A stretch of DNA of 64,000 nucleotides from Crambe crambe (GCA_963924555.1 OZ004587.1:2976001-3040000); one strand, 5' to 3'. Positions 1-12,413 are shown, counted from the stretch's first letter. Notes: generated by a model from the letters alone, not told the origin. Numbers and translations: made by a program.

Positions 1-631
1 AGCCAGTTTCTTCGTGCAACGACCCTTGGCTCCTACTTGTGCAGTCTACTGAAATCGAGGTGGTCGATAGAGTCTCTTCAATAGAACAGGCTATATTTTA
101 CCTAGCGTTTGATTAGTAAAGGTGAAAACTGTGTGCTTAGTAGAGTTAATGTGAAAGTAACTATTGATAAGTCCTAGTTAGCTAGAGTAGTCTGTGTGGT
201 CCACAATATCTAGTTCAAAGACGACCGATTTAGCCATTTTTTGATGCCATCTATCCTGGACTCTCAAGGAACCAGTGGTTTGAATATCTGATAAAGTGTT
301 CAAGAACCTTCCTACTATCACCTGTCAAGAGATGGAGCCCTGGCTACAGTTGGCTCCTTGCTGTGCAGTCAACTGAAGTCATCGAGTACAGGAATTGTGA
401 CCTGTATATCCGAGATCTCTCCTGCCCTCAAGTTGGCACTAGACTAGATTGATTTATTGTAAAAGAAACTTTGTTTATTACTCTCTATGGTTGATAAATT
501 ATATGAACTCTAACGATCTATAACTGTCAAAAATATCAAAATACAAATTGCCTCAGTTTTGCCTCCATTTTCCCGCCTTGTAGCCTGCTGCATCTCAACC
601 GGAAGTGGTCAGCCCAATACCGTGGTCTTAG
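1..631. other. Unassigned intergenic DNA
   Basis: No credible gene. AT-rich sequence without clear inverted ends or tandem arrays; the last bases carry the left target duplication of the 632-2,487 element. Confidence 0.4.
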
Positions 632-2487
632 CATAGATACTATAGACTACGTAACCGGGATAGGAAACCGCATTAACCCGTGTACAAAAATTACGGGCAC
701 ACAGTGTTACGGTGTCTGCGCATGTGTGGAGCCATAGTAACAGGTGAAAGAGAGACAAGTATTCCAGCTCATTTCCTCCAGGTAGGTGAATGGCGAATAG
801 AAACCAGATAAAAAGGAGGACTTATGTAGTGACTATGATATATTACAATTGTGCATGCAATATTCTGCATGGTCCTGGTTAAAACTGGGTATTGTTCTGG
901 ATGCTTAGTGAAATTTAGCTAAAACTCCCTCTAGTTAGCTATTTATAAAGCAAAATACAGGTTTCAATTGTCATATTGATTGCTTTTAATCCCATGAATG
1001 GGAATTCTATCAGTGATAAAGACATAGTATTGTTCCTGCAAACATCTTCACTTCTCCTTGCATATTTTTAATGTCCCTCTTTTGGAAAGTGCACTTGTTA
1101 TTTGTTCTTACAAAGCAATTATTTCAGAAGTAACTTCTTATGTGTGTGGGAATCTATAAGAAGTATTCAACCAAGTAGTTAGCTGATAGAAATAAATTAG
1201 TTCTTGTGTGGGCCACTTAATAGTGTAACTTTTTAGTTGCAGGCATAATATATTCATGGTCAGCTTAGAATGCCTTAGATTTGAGCCCAAGAAACATTTA
1301 CAAAGAGTGAAGAAGAGGAAGCTTGCAGAATCTGAAGTACTATAAAATTGATGTATACACGTAGCTAGGCTGCAGAAGTAAGGGTATCTTTTCCTTTACC
1401 TCCTCAATTGTGTGCAGATTTGGTATCACTCGAACAACACATGGAAGGGATATCTCTTCCAGAGGGATGGATAAAGTGTACTGATTCCATGGAAGACATT
1501 CTAGTATTTGCCTAGCTAACCATCAATGTTCACCCCCTTTCAGCTAAGGCTACCATGCTTTTGAAAATAGACAAGGAATAAAGGTGGAGTCTCAGCTATA
1601 ATGGTGTTTCGGTGTAAGTGGGCCAGTGCAGTCTTTTTAGTGACATTCCTCCTAAACTTACCAGTGCGAAAGCTGTTATCAACCTGCTTTCTACATTCCA
1701 AAAAATAGTGGGAATCCGGTGAATGACTTCAGGCAGCTTGTGGATGCTCATGGGGCAGAATTCTTTGATTCCACACAGGTAGCTATGTGTGCATGCTAGC
1801 TCTTTAGCTATGACATGTAGTAATTGTCTACATCATAGGAAATCAACGAATAGCAAGTATCGATAGTTGTGGTGACACCATCAGACATGTAGCCTGTGAG
1901 CTTCTAATTCCCACATCTGGCAAGTGTGTACATTGTAAGAGGTGCATAAATTTTAGAGGCTGTCTCAGGGTCCAGTCAAGTCATCTGGTAAGCAGGTCAT
2001 TAAATCGAACTGATCCTCAGAGCCATACACCTTACCACACCCTGTCAAGTGACGAGATGAAGGCTAGAATCAGTAAGCTGCACAGTGAGCTAAAGCTGAA
2101 GCAGCTTCCACCCACTGTACCAGATGCCTGAGGAGTTGGTAGCAGAAAACCATCGTCCTTAAGAATATCCTTAACGGCATCTAAGCATCACCTGGTAGAG
2201 AAAAAAATAATAGCTAGAGCTTACCACTGTAGTAGTTTGTAGGTTATACAGTTGTAGCTACAAACCAGCTAACTCACCAGAAAAAGATGCATTTGCAGCT
2301 AAAATCTCCCCAGAACTGGAAGCTACAGCCATGTCCTTTTCTTTACGAGTCTCTGCGGGGTCTGGGCTCCATAAAGGAAGGGCTGGTTGTACTTGTAGGT
2401 TATGCTACAAACCCACCCCGTAACACAGAGTGCCCGGAGAAAAAAATTGGGTTTCCTATCCCGGTTACGTAGTCTATAGTATCTATG
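632..2487 (+). mobile_element. DNA transposon, CATAGAT family copy A, 7-bp TSD
   Basis: Terminal inverted repeats begin CATAGATACTATA and continue with CTACGTAACCGGGAT. Flanking duplications are GTCTTAG at 625-631 and 2,488-2,494. The interior has broken plus-strand coding: LPEGWIKCTDSMEDI near 1,460 and, near 1,920-2,130, a CxxC-containing stretch followed by SSDEMKARISKLHSELKL. These are reminiscent of an uncharacterised transposon protein of sponges and corals, but no domain could be named. Confidence 0.85.
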
Positions 2488-2494
2488 GTCTTAG

Positions 2495-3890
2495 CGTAGA
2501 CTGAATTGGAGCATGCACATTATGCACCTGCACAGCGCTACTATATTTGCATAGCAACCTGGGGCGCCGGTGGTACACTAATGGTGTCCTGACAGGATTT
2601 CCTTGTACTGGAAGCAGAGACTCTTGGATATTGAAAACGCGTTTGTAGTAACAGGTATCCAGGGGCTTCATAATAGTGATATTAGGAGAACATCATTTTG
2701 TCTTGAACATAGTTTTGGGGCATTTTAGTGAATTTGACTAGCCTCATAGTTTCGCCGGACATATCCTTAACGCAAACCTGTTCCATTCATAAGTAATCTA
2801 GCTTAGTTCTAATGTGTTTGATCTTTCATTTTATCCATTGATCATTATTGTCCCATGTCTGTGTTTGTATGTATGAGCTGTTGAATAAATGTGTATTTTT
2901 CATGCCAGTAATAGGCTTTCATGGCACTAGTAGTGCCTGCACTCAACAAATTCTTCTTCAACAAAATAGTTGTCTTTATTTCCCCATGATCGTTTTATTT
3001 CCATGACACATACATCATGTAATTAGTGCCGAATGCACCCTGGGAGGTGTGTGCATGTCAGGTGCTACATTGGTTGATGTGACCCATTATGTATTATAGA
3101 GGAGAGAGATTACAGCTATAGCTAGCTGTACCATACAATGCACAATGAAAAATAAAGTTTATAGCTACTTATTCCATTATGATACCTATTACGTTTCTAT
3201 TTTAGACATTAATGCATGACCAGCTGTCAAGACTATAGAACTTCGTTTAATCTAGACTCCAACATGGTAAGATTTGACCAAAATTGTGTTCCTGCAAGTT
3301 AAAGGAAGAAATAATCATACAGGTACTTTGAAGATGGTAAATTTATTAGTATAGTATCATCCTGGGAGGCCATGTTGAGCTTGCATATTTACTTTTCACC
3401 ATATACATAATTGACAAGGAGAGAGGGTGCATGTCACCTTAAAGTACATAAATATGGCCATTAAAGGGCATGAGGCCAAGTGGTGCTTCAATCTCTTGCA
3501 AATATGGCATCCAAGACATGAAGTGTAGCTATACTTTCGCCGGATATAACCATAATGCAAAGTCTACGACCCCAGAACTCAGCGAACTAGTTTAGTGATG
3601 ATTGTAGCAAAATATGACCCACAGATCCCGATTGTCCTGCACTTACTGTCTTAGTTAGGGTCCAAATTGTAGCACGAGGAGTAGGAACAAGACCAAGATT
3701 TACTCACTTTTCTTGACTGTCACAGCACTCCTTTTACCAGTTCCTCGAAGCAGTAGCCATAAATATACTGAATACCCTCCTTAGAAACAGTATTAGCTGT
3801 TAAAGGGAAACGAAATGTCTTGAGACTGCAGAAAGAACACTTTTCCTGCTGGTACCTGTCGAAGCCATTTTTGTAACCACGCCCATTTTA
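2495..3890. other. Unassigned spacer
   Basis: No supported gene. Contains AT-rich unique-looking DNA; two spots (near 2,750 and 3,535) share the string TTTCGCCGGA, suggesting fragments of one repeat. Confidence 0.3.
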
Positions 3891-3939
3891 ATCTACTTCC
3901 GGTTGCAAATAAATTCGCCTCAAAACATACACGTGCGGT

Positions 3940-4550
3940 TTGACTGTACCGTACGTATGCCTGGGGCATTTTGGAGTGTAGACATATATATTTAAAATTT
4001 CAATGAGTCATGACCTGAGAGTCAGCTCGCTCGCTGCAATTACAAAACTACTATTCCTACTTCACTCCTAGGCCTAAGGAGTGAAGTAGGAATAGTAGTT
4101 TTGTAATAATACTAGGGCAATGCTCAACATTCAGTTGACAGCGAGCGAGCAAGCAAGTATTCTTCAACGATTTTCATTTGCTGTTGAGTATCTGTAGCAA
4201 TGTGCAGCATTTGACAGTGAGCAAGTGAGCAATTAAAGTAGCTGATAGGCTTCAGTGCTTGATATTGCTAAGAGTCATGTAATGGTGGCAGGCAGCTGCA
4301 TACATGCTTACCTCAAAGCACTTAGATAAGCCTAGTACCTACAAGCCGCTTAGATAAGCCTCTTATCAGTCTCCATTTGTACCTTGCTGTTGTGTTATGT
4401 AGCTAAGTGGCAGGCAGCTGCATGCATAGAAAGCTAAGTACTTACCACAAAGCACTTAGATATGTCTAGTGCCTACTATTGCACAACACTTACGTACAGT
4501 ACATATGCCTGGGGCATTTTGGAGTGTAGACCTAGATATACTAGAGATGC
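3940..4550 (-). repeat. Interspersed repeat R (reverse copy) with a small foldback inserted
   Basis: Contains the recurring strings ATGCCTGGGGCATTTTGGAG and GAGAGTCAGCTCGCTCGCTG found also at 5,985-6,120 and 58,135-58,320, plus the CTTAGATAAGCC block shared with 10,690-11,060, 58,320-58,750 and 59,940-60,490. A palindrome at about 4,036-4,112 (arms around CCTACTTCACTCC / GGAGTGAAGTAGG) sits inside it as a small foldback MITE. Confidence 0.6.
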
Positions 4551-4559
4551 TCGTATAGC

Positions 4560-5040
4560 ATTAGTTGGGCGAGCAAGCAGCCAGTGGTCATTTCAATGTG
4601 CTCCTCCCTCACTTATGATTATATAGCCCCAACAGTGACTTTCGATATCTAGCTATTCAGGTTGTTAACTGACTTGGTGCATTCCCAGTTATGGCAGCTC
4701 TGTGTTCTGCTGACTCTGCTCTCCTTCTGGCTCTCATTTGCTCTGCTCTTGCAGCATTATCTTCTGCTGACTCTGTACATTCCCTCCTCCTGGCTCTATC
4801 TGTCGTATTTCTTTGCTAGTCTTGTTTTTCTCTGTTCCTTTGACTCTGTTCTCCTTCTAACTCTGTCTCTTTCATTTCTTTCATGAGGTCTCGCTCTTCT
4901 TTGCTGGTCAGTTTCTAGAGGGTGTTCTGGGGCCCTCCTTCGCTTGTTTTCTGGTTCTCTGGGTTCCATAATACTCGCTACAATAGTGTTTCAACTTCAA
5001 GCTTAAAGAAAATGATTGCTTATTATGACGTTGCTTAGTA
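4560..5040. other. CT-rich spacer
   Basis: Pyrimidine-rich low-complexity stretch (CTGACTCTG-like repeats) with an open frame at 4,662-4,886 that is composition-driven. No gene supported. Confidence 0.3.
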
Positions 5041-5046
5041 GCTATT

Positions 5047-5370
5047 TCATGCGCATGCGTAAGCGCATGCGCATTTTGAGTGACGTACGTTACATATAAA
5101 TATCGCGAATTTCCATTTTGACCAATTACACTTGATGATTTGATTGAACTTTTTGAAAAACCTTTTACAGTATTGTGGCCTACTAGACTCGGATTTATTC
5201 CATACTGTGAGGGAAGTGGTTTCTACTTTAATTGCCGAAAAAGATGGAAGAATGATTAGGGGAAGAGGAAGGCCATCTATAGGATGATATATTGTCTGTA
5301 AATGTTCTATGGAACGTTGTGTAATTTCAATCAGCGATTCCTCCTCAGAACTAAAAGTAGTAGCCATACT
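5047..5370 (-). other. Unrecognised open frame
   Basis: A minus-strand frame with an internal ATG at about 5,367 gives MATTFSSEEESLIEITQRSI and ends near 5,047. It could be a first exon or a transposon fragment; I recognise no family. GC rises sharply upstream of it (5,400-5,480), which could mark a promoter. Confidence 0.25.
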
Positions 5371-5494
5371 CTTGCTAGCTCTAGCTAGCTCGCGCTCTCC
5401 AGCCGGCTGGAAGACCAGGGGGGAGGGGGAATAGAGCGCGTGATCGCGCGCCGCGCCGCGCCATAGCCGCGCGCACACGTGCACCGATATATAT

Positions 5495-5720
5495 TCGGAA
5501 TCGAATCGAGTGCTCGTAATCGATTTTTGAAATCGACTGCTCGCAAGGATTTTTTAAATCGAGTGCCCGTAATCAAATAATTATTTTGTTCAGAATCGAT
5601 TTTTCATAATCGATTTTTGAAATTGAGTGCCCGTAATCGAATAATTTCGTTCAGAATCGATTTTTGAAATCGAGTGCCCGTAATCGAATAATTTTGTTCA
5701 GAATCGAATAATATTATTGA
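5495..5720. repeat. Tandem AATCGA-rich minisatellite
   Basis: About four imperfect units built from GAATCGATTTTTGAAATCGA and GTGCCCGTAATCGAATAAT. Each unit is itself partly palindromic (TCGATTTTTGAAATCGA), so the array could form hairpins. Confidence 0.75.
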
Positions 5721-5749
5721 ATGAATATTTTTGTCGCTTTTCACGTTCC

Positions 5750-5985
5750 ATACTAATCAACTCACCTAGATGAAGTAGGTAGTGGTCGGCAGCACAGAGT
5801 GTGCATTATATGGAGTATAGGCTATATAGTACACAGCTGGAATCGTGCCTTTTTTCTGGAACAAAGCCTTTTTAGTTACAACAAATAGCAAAAGGCACGC
5901 CTGGAAGTAGCGCTAGAGCAGATCACAACGATATCAATGTCATAGCTGTAGCCAGTAAGTCAGTACACTGATCTTAAATTATTTA
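5750..5985 (+). repeat. Repeat V (tail-type repeat) ending in ATT-rich tract
   Basis: Shares with 12,545-12,780 the blocks GGCAGCACAGAGTGTGCA, TATATAGTACACAGCTGG and the 3' end GCCAGTAAGTCAGTAC. The same 3' end with slight changes closes repeat U, so V and U share a tail. Confidence 0.65.
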
Positions 5986-6120
5986 TTTCAGCGAGCAAGC
6001 GCAGCGAGCGAGCTGACTCTCAGGTCATGAAATTGTAAAAAATATATATATATCTATGTCTACACTCCAAAATGCCCCAGGCATATGTAGGGTACGTACA
6101 TACGTCACGGGTGTTTCAAT
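5985..6120 (+). repeat. Interspersed repeat R fragment
   Basis: Carries GCGAGCGAGCTGACTCTCAG and the CACTCCAAAATGCCCCAGGC block, also found at 58,135-58,320 and in reverse at 3,955-4,055. Confidence 0.6.
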
Positions 6121-6601
6121 TAATGGAGCGCATGGCATTTACTTGTAAAATGAAATTTTTTCCAGAGCATAGCAACAGCATAGCAACGCTCTAGTATACT
6201 GAATTCCAGTGGTTTTCCAGTAAACTAGGATGGGCCTGTGACAGTGGTTGCCAGTTCTGGGAAGAGGAAAGACAATCATAACTATTAGTGAAAGAAGCAG
6301 GATCTGGGAGTGAGATAACCGGCTGCTGTGCGTGCTTGGAGGCTATCAACTTAAAAAGTATTTCTGGCAGACCAAGGAATTTTTTAGGGAATAAGGAACA
6401 GTTTATTCCATGTGTCAGTCATGCAGCAAGAAGTCTAAGAAGTATGAAGAGAAGTATACTTTTTTAACTGAAGATATCAACGCTGTAAGTATATTGTAAT
6501 TTCATACTTGTATATGTAGTTGTAATATAGATATAAGTTAGAGTTGAGATCTTTTTTTATATGGTCCCCTTTTCTCTGGTAGAGGTTACCTGACAATATT
6601 A

Positions 6602-8164
6602 TCAGGACATATTTGGCAGAAATGCTCTTTCATTATGGCCTCCAATTGTTTCAACCTGCTTGGAATGTTCACATAATTTTTGCGAATTGAATCGTGCATG
6701 TACACTTTCAGCTCCTTGCTCCCCAAGAAAGCCCAGTCCCACTTTCCATTTTTTTAAAAATGGAATAACATGATCTTCCAACATATGCATCTTGGGGAGC
6801 ACTGTGGCCTGAGGGAAGGCATCTCTATAAAATGCCAGGAAGGCATCAATACGCACCTCTGTAATGGGATATGAAATGGAATTTAAAGTAAAAAACGTAC
6901 TCTTGCTAATTTACCAAGCTCCTGAATTTCAACATCACTAAGTTCTCGGCTGGAATCATAGACCGAGTGACAGCTGCCAAAAAGTGAAAAGGCTTTTTCA
7001 AAAGTTTTTTTTACAAACTTGGCATTTGTTAGTAGGTGTGGACATCTCTCAGTGGCCGTCTCAACCACCGATCCACACAGAGTTTTTGAAATTCTCTTCC
7101 TATTTGAAAAAAAAGGGGAAAAACTGCCAAAGGAAGTGTCTATCGTACCTTCAGTGTTCTATGTACATGGTTGCCCACAAAGGTGCCACTATAATATGCC
7201 TGCCGCTGAACATGAAAGGAAGCTAGTGCAGCATCTAAATTCCGAACAAAAGGACCATCTTTCCTTGACAAGTTCCCTTTTTTAAGAGACTGTAGATCTA
7301 TGTCCTGAATAATAAATAATCATTTATAAATTCCATTTATTATGTTTTGCGTAGCCTCACAATTTTGGCTAATTTGCTCTTGTTTTCACTCACTGCTCTT
7401 TTCACTACCTCAACAGATGGATCATTTGCAGGGTTAAGCGAGTTCAGCGTGAGAAAAGAGAGGGTCTGATCTAGCCATGCCAGCTGTGCCTTAATTTGTT
7501 CTTTTTCATCCAAAAGGGCTCTCTCAGATTGGACTACTTGGGCATAGTTGGTGTAAGATTGCCTATCTCCTGGAACCGGTGAGCTGGATGTGGCCATTTG
7601 AAGGTCTAACTTGTGGCACTCATCCTCCATCAATGTAAACAGACGGAAAAAAATACCAAGTGTTATGTGGAGTCCAGGTAGGCAGACCTAAAGGTAAAGT
7701 GTACAGATTACAATTACCTTATTGTGCAATTGTAGATTACATGATCTATGGCAATGTCAAAGAAATTTGGGCACACAGCATTGTTGAAGAATTTCGCTCG
7801 TTTGAGGTGAGCTCCATCAGCAACAAATAGTCGGTGATCTTCTTGGATTCCTTCCAATGTCCTTTTGGAAATTTTTTCCTGTTGCTTCTCACGGTTATGA
7901 TCTGAACAAAGTTGGCAAGAACTGGAGTGGGGCGACCATGTTGACAAAATGGACTGGACAATCCCAGGATCAGATTTGGATTTATGCAGTTTTAAGTAAC
8001 AACTACTACAGATATATTTCCTCTGATTCTCCTTCAACCTCAGCACCCAATACTGAAAGAAATAAACTCTTACAGGCCTCATTACATTTGCTATAGGAAT
8101 GTCTTTTCAGTCTTTTCCCACACACTCGACATAAATTTTGTACAAATTTAATATGTTTTTCCAT
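6602..8164 (-). pseudogene. Broken gene with RAG1-N-terminus-like zinc region, probably transposon-derived
   Basis: Predicted exons on the minus strand: 8,164-7,745, about 7,688-7,340, about 7,275-7,135, about 7,085-6,904 and 6,857-6,602. The first reads NLCRVCGKRLKRHSYSKC, then YICSSCYLKLHKS, then STWSPHSSSCQLC. That spacing (CxxC, CxxCYLKLHK, W-x-PH-x3-C-x2-C) resembles the N-terminal zinc-binding region of RAG1, which also occurs without the catalytic core in invertebrate mobile elements (N-RAG-TP-like). A 1-base frame change near 8,030 separates the two zinc halves. Later exons read CLPGLHITLGIFFRLF, a coiled-coil stretch, and LPKMHMLEDHVIPFLKKW then GLGFLGEQGAESVHARFN. I know the C-terminal motif only from uncharacterised sponge and coral proteins. 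No flanking inverted repeats were found. Confidence 0.5.
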
Positions 8165-8239
8165 GCCTATAAAAAGTATATGCAGAAAAAATTGTAGGTT
8201 ACTGTACAGTCCCAAGTGTCTACACCACAATCATGCTAA

Positions 8240-8551
8240 CAGTACCTCAAGGAAAATTCCCTGAAGGCCACCACAAGCGTAGACAAGTACCTCCTTCCTG
8301 CTGTGAATTCAATTAGCGTTCAATGGTTACTATGTTACCGTATGCGCAGTTTATGTTAACCCGCCCAAAACCACTGCGCAGAGGCCTTATTTGGCCTTTG
8401 ATGTCTAGCCAATACTTCCTATAATTGGCTAGGCTGTACTTTTAAGTACCCGGGCTGTATGCACCTAGCAACTAAGAGGATGTGTTGCTACATAAACAGT
8501 TACATTTCCTATGTAATACCGTAATTACGTATGCGTGAATTGTATGCGTGA
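8240..8551. other. Spacer upstream of the RAG1-like gene
   Basis: Contains possible promoter sequence for the minus-strand gene but no recognisable element; nothing else seen. Confidence 0.3.
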
Positions 8552-8558
8552 ATTTAAT

Positions 8559-10653
8559 CATAGATACTATAACCTCCGGACACGGGATTGGAAACGGGTG
8601 GTTCGCGCGAGATTTTAGGATACAATCCGCGTTGTTTGCTGAGTCAGCAAAGACATTGCCAAACGGTAGCTAAGGCAAGTATTTCGATAATGGCTGAAGC
8701 TATAGGAGAAATGTCTTCAACTACAAGTAAGCAACTTAAATCCAGCTATTATAGCTATGTAATTCACTTTTTAGGCCCCTCTCAATGAGTCTGAGATACT
8801 CATTCAGGCAGTAAAAGAAGATAATGGGTTTAAACTTCCTTCATCTGCATCTCTGCAAGCTGCAAGAGAGTTATATGCATGGTGCCTGGACTGCAGGAAT
8901 GAATGTTAGCTTTCAAGTTTTGCTTTAATCCATAGCAAACATGAAACAGCTCTGACTATTTAAAGTCAGCTGTAAACAAAGATGGGGGTTTACCATTATA
9001 GCATTTGTTCATCGGATGAATTCATCTTAATGTGGAAGAAATTCTTGGTGTCATCACCAAAATATGGTGGATTTCCCATCTTCCAGAATATCATCTGATA
9101 GGTTTTTTAGGTGAACATGATGGGGGATCTACTGTTACAGCAGCATGTCCATTTTGATACATTTATAGAACTGTGAAGGACAGAGTCCATGGTGAAAAAA
9201 TATGTATGGAGTGGTTATTGAGTTTAGAGGAACTTTTGGATGAAGAGCTAGCTATAGAAGAAGCAGCAGTCCAATCTTCAGCAACTGGATCCTCAATGTG
9301 AACAGAAGTGGCTTGTATTTTGTATTAGATGATGCATTTGACATTTTTATTGATTAAAAAATGAGGTATACTATTGTAGGAGCAATTAAAGCTAGAGAAA
9401 TGTCATGTGGAAAAAAGATGAAATCATGGAAGAAGTAATGAGAGATGAATGAATTGGTCTATATATAGTTGCACTGGATATGAATATCGAAATTGGGAAG
9501 GAGTTGCTGAAAATGATCATTGAAGGGTGGATCAAGATGAGTGAGTTCTCATTTGGTGGTGCGTGGTTGAAACTGTAAGCAGAGGTCGAAAAAGTCCCTC
9601 CAATGTTCTAAAGGACTGCGCAAAGTCCTCATCACCAATAATCAAGAATTCATGCAGCATGCATTTTTTTCTTCTGTTATAATGATTCATTCATGTTTGG
9701 AAATCATTCTCTCAGAAGGTGCTCACTCAATTTTTTTTTTCACTCCATCAATGGAAAACAGAATATTCCATAAATGATAATACTATAACAAGGAATATTA
9801 GTAAGCTAACAAGAAGCTCTAGCTACCTGTCATTTTCAAACCTAGCAAGGTCTCGGGGCTAAGGAGCATTTTCTTTTTCTCAACTTTGGAAAATCCTTTC
9901 CTTGCTTTTATGCTCCATCCAAATAGACAAGAATAGACAAGAAACTCTTCTTTTAGCCACTATATATAAATGTAATAATAAAAATCATCACAGGTAGGAG
10001 CATCCATGCATTCAGTTCAGAGTGGGTTTTCAAAGTTTATGGTTATAGCATAATTATGATGTGTAACTTAAGGCCTACACTAAAAGTCAGCTACTCTAAC
10101 TATGCACATGCAAAACTACTTTTATTTTGCTACAACATCAACTAGTTATTTTTCATCGTAAACTTCTCCCAGACTGGTAAACTGAGCACACAATTACACA
10201 CATTAATGGCCTCCTGAACTTACAAAACCCAGATTTTTTTCCAGTAATATTCAAGTCTTAGGAAAAAAAGCATTCTATAACAAACTTTATCTCTATGTAT
10301 ACCATTTGGTGGAAAATTTAATGCAAAATAGCTTAATTCAACACAGAAAACCTTTCACACAGTTTTCTTCTCCAGGAATTGACCAACCACGGCAAAAACT
10401 AGCCATATCAATGAACTAGGGTTTAAAATTTTGTTATAAGTATCAAAATGAGTAGTATAAAGTATTAGACAAAACTGTTTTCTTACTGGCTCGCTCTATT
10501 CATCCGTTTCAGAGCGATGTCTTTATTCTCTTTTTATGTGCGGTCAGCAAAATTACAACGCGGAGTGCATGCAAGCAATTCAATGGTTGTCATAGGCGCA
10601 CGTGAGCCCATTTCCAATCCCGGATCCCGTGTCCGGAGGTTATAGTATCTATG
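8559..10653 (+). mobile_element. DNA transposon, CATAGAT family copy B, 7-bp TSD
   Basis: Ends begin CATAGATACTATAACCTCCG and continue CACGGGATTGGAAAC; the right end has an extra 7 bases in this segment. Target duplications ATTTAAT lie at 8,552-8,558 and 10,654-10,660. The interior contains short open stretches (for example KIWWISHLPEYHLIGFLGE near 9,060-9,115) but no intact gene. Confidence 0.85.
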
Positions 10654-10689
10654 ATTTAATTTAACGTATTGCCTTAAGTGAAACACCCG

Positions 10690-11100
10690 TGATGTGTCCG
10701 AATTAGTAGCATTGTGCACGTGCATAATGTGCATGCTCCAATTGTAGATTGTTTTTTGTCGTAGGTTTATCTAAGTGGATTGTAGGCTTGGCTTATCTAA
10801 GTGCTTATGGTAAGTATTTAATACAGCTTTCTATGTATGGAGCTTCCTGGTTGGAACCACAACTTACATGACTCTTGTCTCTGACGGCAATATCAAGCAC
10901 TGGAGCCTATCAGCTGCTCACTTGCTCACTCAAATGCTGCACATTGCTATAATAGTAGGCTCTAGGCTTATTTAAGTACTTTGTTACATATAAACTCAAC
11001 AGCAAAATCTTCTAAAGAGATGTAGCACTAACTTGCTTGCTCACTGTCAAAATTAATGTTGCACATTGCCTTAGTATTATCATTATTATTATTATTATTA
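10690..11100 (+). repeat. Interspersed repeat R (forward copy)
   Basis: Blocks TTGGCTTATCTAAGTGCTTA, TTGGAACCACAACTTACATG and CAAGCACTGGAGCCTATCAG recur at 58,430-58,600, 59,985-60,120 and 60,250-60,380. Ends in an ATT tract. Length about 400 bp; no coding. Confidence 0.65.
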
Positions 11101-11102
11101 TT

Positions 11103-11343
11103 ACAAGTGAGCGCAAAAAATTTCTTCTAAATAAAAAGGTTAAGTAGGGATAGCTTAAAATCTAGCTTGGCTATATAATGTACTGTAGCCTCATATGAAA
11201 ACAATCCCTACATTTACATCCACTACCTATAGCTAGCTATGGCAGTTGTAAAAGTAGGGATTGTTTTCATACAAGGCTACAGTACATTATATAGCCAAGC
11301 TAGATTTTAAGCTATCCCTTTTATTTATTTTTGCGCTCACTTG
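11103..11343. mobile_element. Foldback element F1, copy a
   Basis: Near-perfect inverted arms of about 100 bp start ACAAGTGAGCGCAAAAAA and meet near 11,235. Both arms carry the variants GCTTAAAATCTAGCTTGGC and ACTGTAGCC, different from copy b at 17,228. Confidence 0.75.
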
Positions 11344-11930
11344 TTTCTATCCTTTTTTCTTAGTGCTTGAAGTTGAATGTAAGCTGAGAGTATACATGCA
11401 GTGATTATTAATTTGACATGAGTCTACAGTACAGTACTATACAAAGCCAGCTCTACATAAACCTTATCTTTTTCTTTTGTAGGTACATGTTGAAGAATTT
11501 GTTTAGCTATTAAGTTTTGTCTATTATTTTAAATATAAAACTTTATAGCAACAGCAATGTAGCTGAATGACATGTGCATGGCATGGTGAAGTGACTACAT
11601 TACAGCCAAGTACTGGGTATAATACTACTATAAGATGAGCATCTGTACTGTAATTCAGCAAGGAGTGACTGGAACATCATCAGATACTTAATAAGAAGCC
11701 TACGTGGCTCCGCCCATAAGCCCCACCCCCTACCGACGTGCACTTCAAAATGGCGTCGAAAGATTAGCTAGTGTTCCGAGTGCTCGAATAGTGAAGTAGA
11801 GCCTTAGATAAAATTAATAGCAAAAGATCAGCCTCTAGGTGCCGCTCTAACAGATGGCCAAAGCAGAATTTTGATGACTATAGCCAGTAAGCCGATACGT
11901 CGATCTGATTATTATTATTATTATCCATAT
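11344..11930 (+). repeat. Repeat U (tail of F1)
   Basis: Non-coding 0.57-kb block following F1, repeated at 17,485-18,090 and 19,032-19,580. Marker strings: TGCTTGAAGTTGAATG, AGGAGTGACTGGAACATCAT, TACGTGGCTCCGCCCATAAG and GCCTCTAGGTGCCGCTCTAA. Ends GATCTGATTATTATTATT, an ATT tract, as in retroposon tails. Confidence 0.7.
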
Positions 11931-12159
11931 AAAGAAACAGAACAAAAGTCAATTTTATAACTCGTTTTTTTCTTATGTTAGCGAATGAATTCTAGACTTT
12001 TAAGCATTCTTTCCTCTTCTTTGTAGAAGTAGTATTTCACTGTAGCCTTCTGAGAACCTGTAGAGCAAGGGTAGAAGAGAAAGAAGAGTTTTAGTTTGTA
12101 CAGTCCTATAAACTTTGACCTGCCATCCCTACTTAGAGAGTGCTAGCGCACTCTCTGAT
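11931..12159 (+). repeat. Repeat T, copy 1, with terminal hairpin
   Basis: About 228 bp: AAAGTCAATTTTATAACTCG at the start, CCTTCTGAGAACCTGTAGAG in the middle, and a 3' palindrome AGAGAGTGC / GCACTCTCT followed by GAT. Four further copies: 12,178-12,413, 12,778-13,005, 19,970-20,194 and 20,199-20,425. Confidence 0.75.
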
Positions 12160-12177
12160 TATTATTATGAATAAACT

Positions 12178-12413
12178 GAACTAAAGTCAATTTTTAGATG
12201 TCGTTTTTTTTCGTATGTGAAAAAGAACAAAAGTCAATTTTAGAACTCGTTTTTTTTCTTATGTTAGCGAATGAATTTTTGGTTTCATTCTCCTTTCTTC
12301 TTTGTAGATGTAATAATTCACTCTAGCCTTCTGAGAACCTGTAGAGTAAGGGTAGAAGAGAAAGAAGAGTTTTAGTTTATACAGTCTTATGACCTTTGAC
12401 CCGCCATCCCTAT
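12178..12413 (+). repeat. Repeat T, copy 2
   Basis: Same family as 11,931-12,159, with an internal duplication of the AAAGTCAATTTT start and loss of the terminal hairpin at CCATCCCTATC. Confidence 0.65.

Noticed and set aside
4662-4886. A membrane protein (Leu/Phe-rich open frame)
   Set aside because: The frame comes from pyrimidine-rich low-complexity DNA; no start context, splice sites or homologous pattern.
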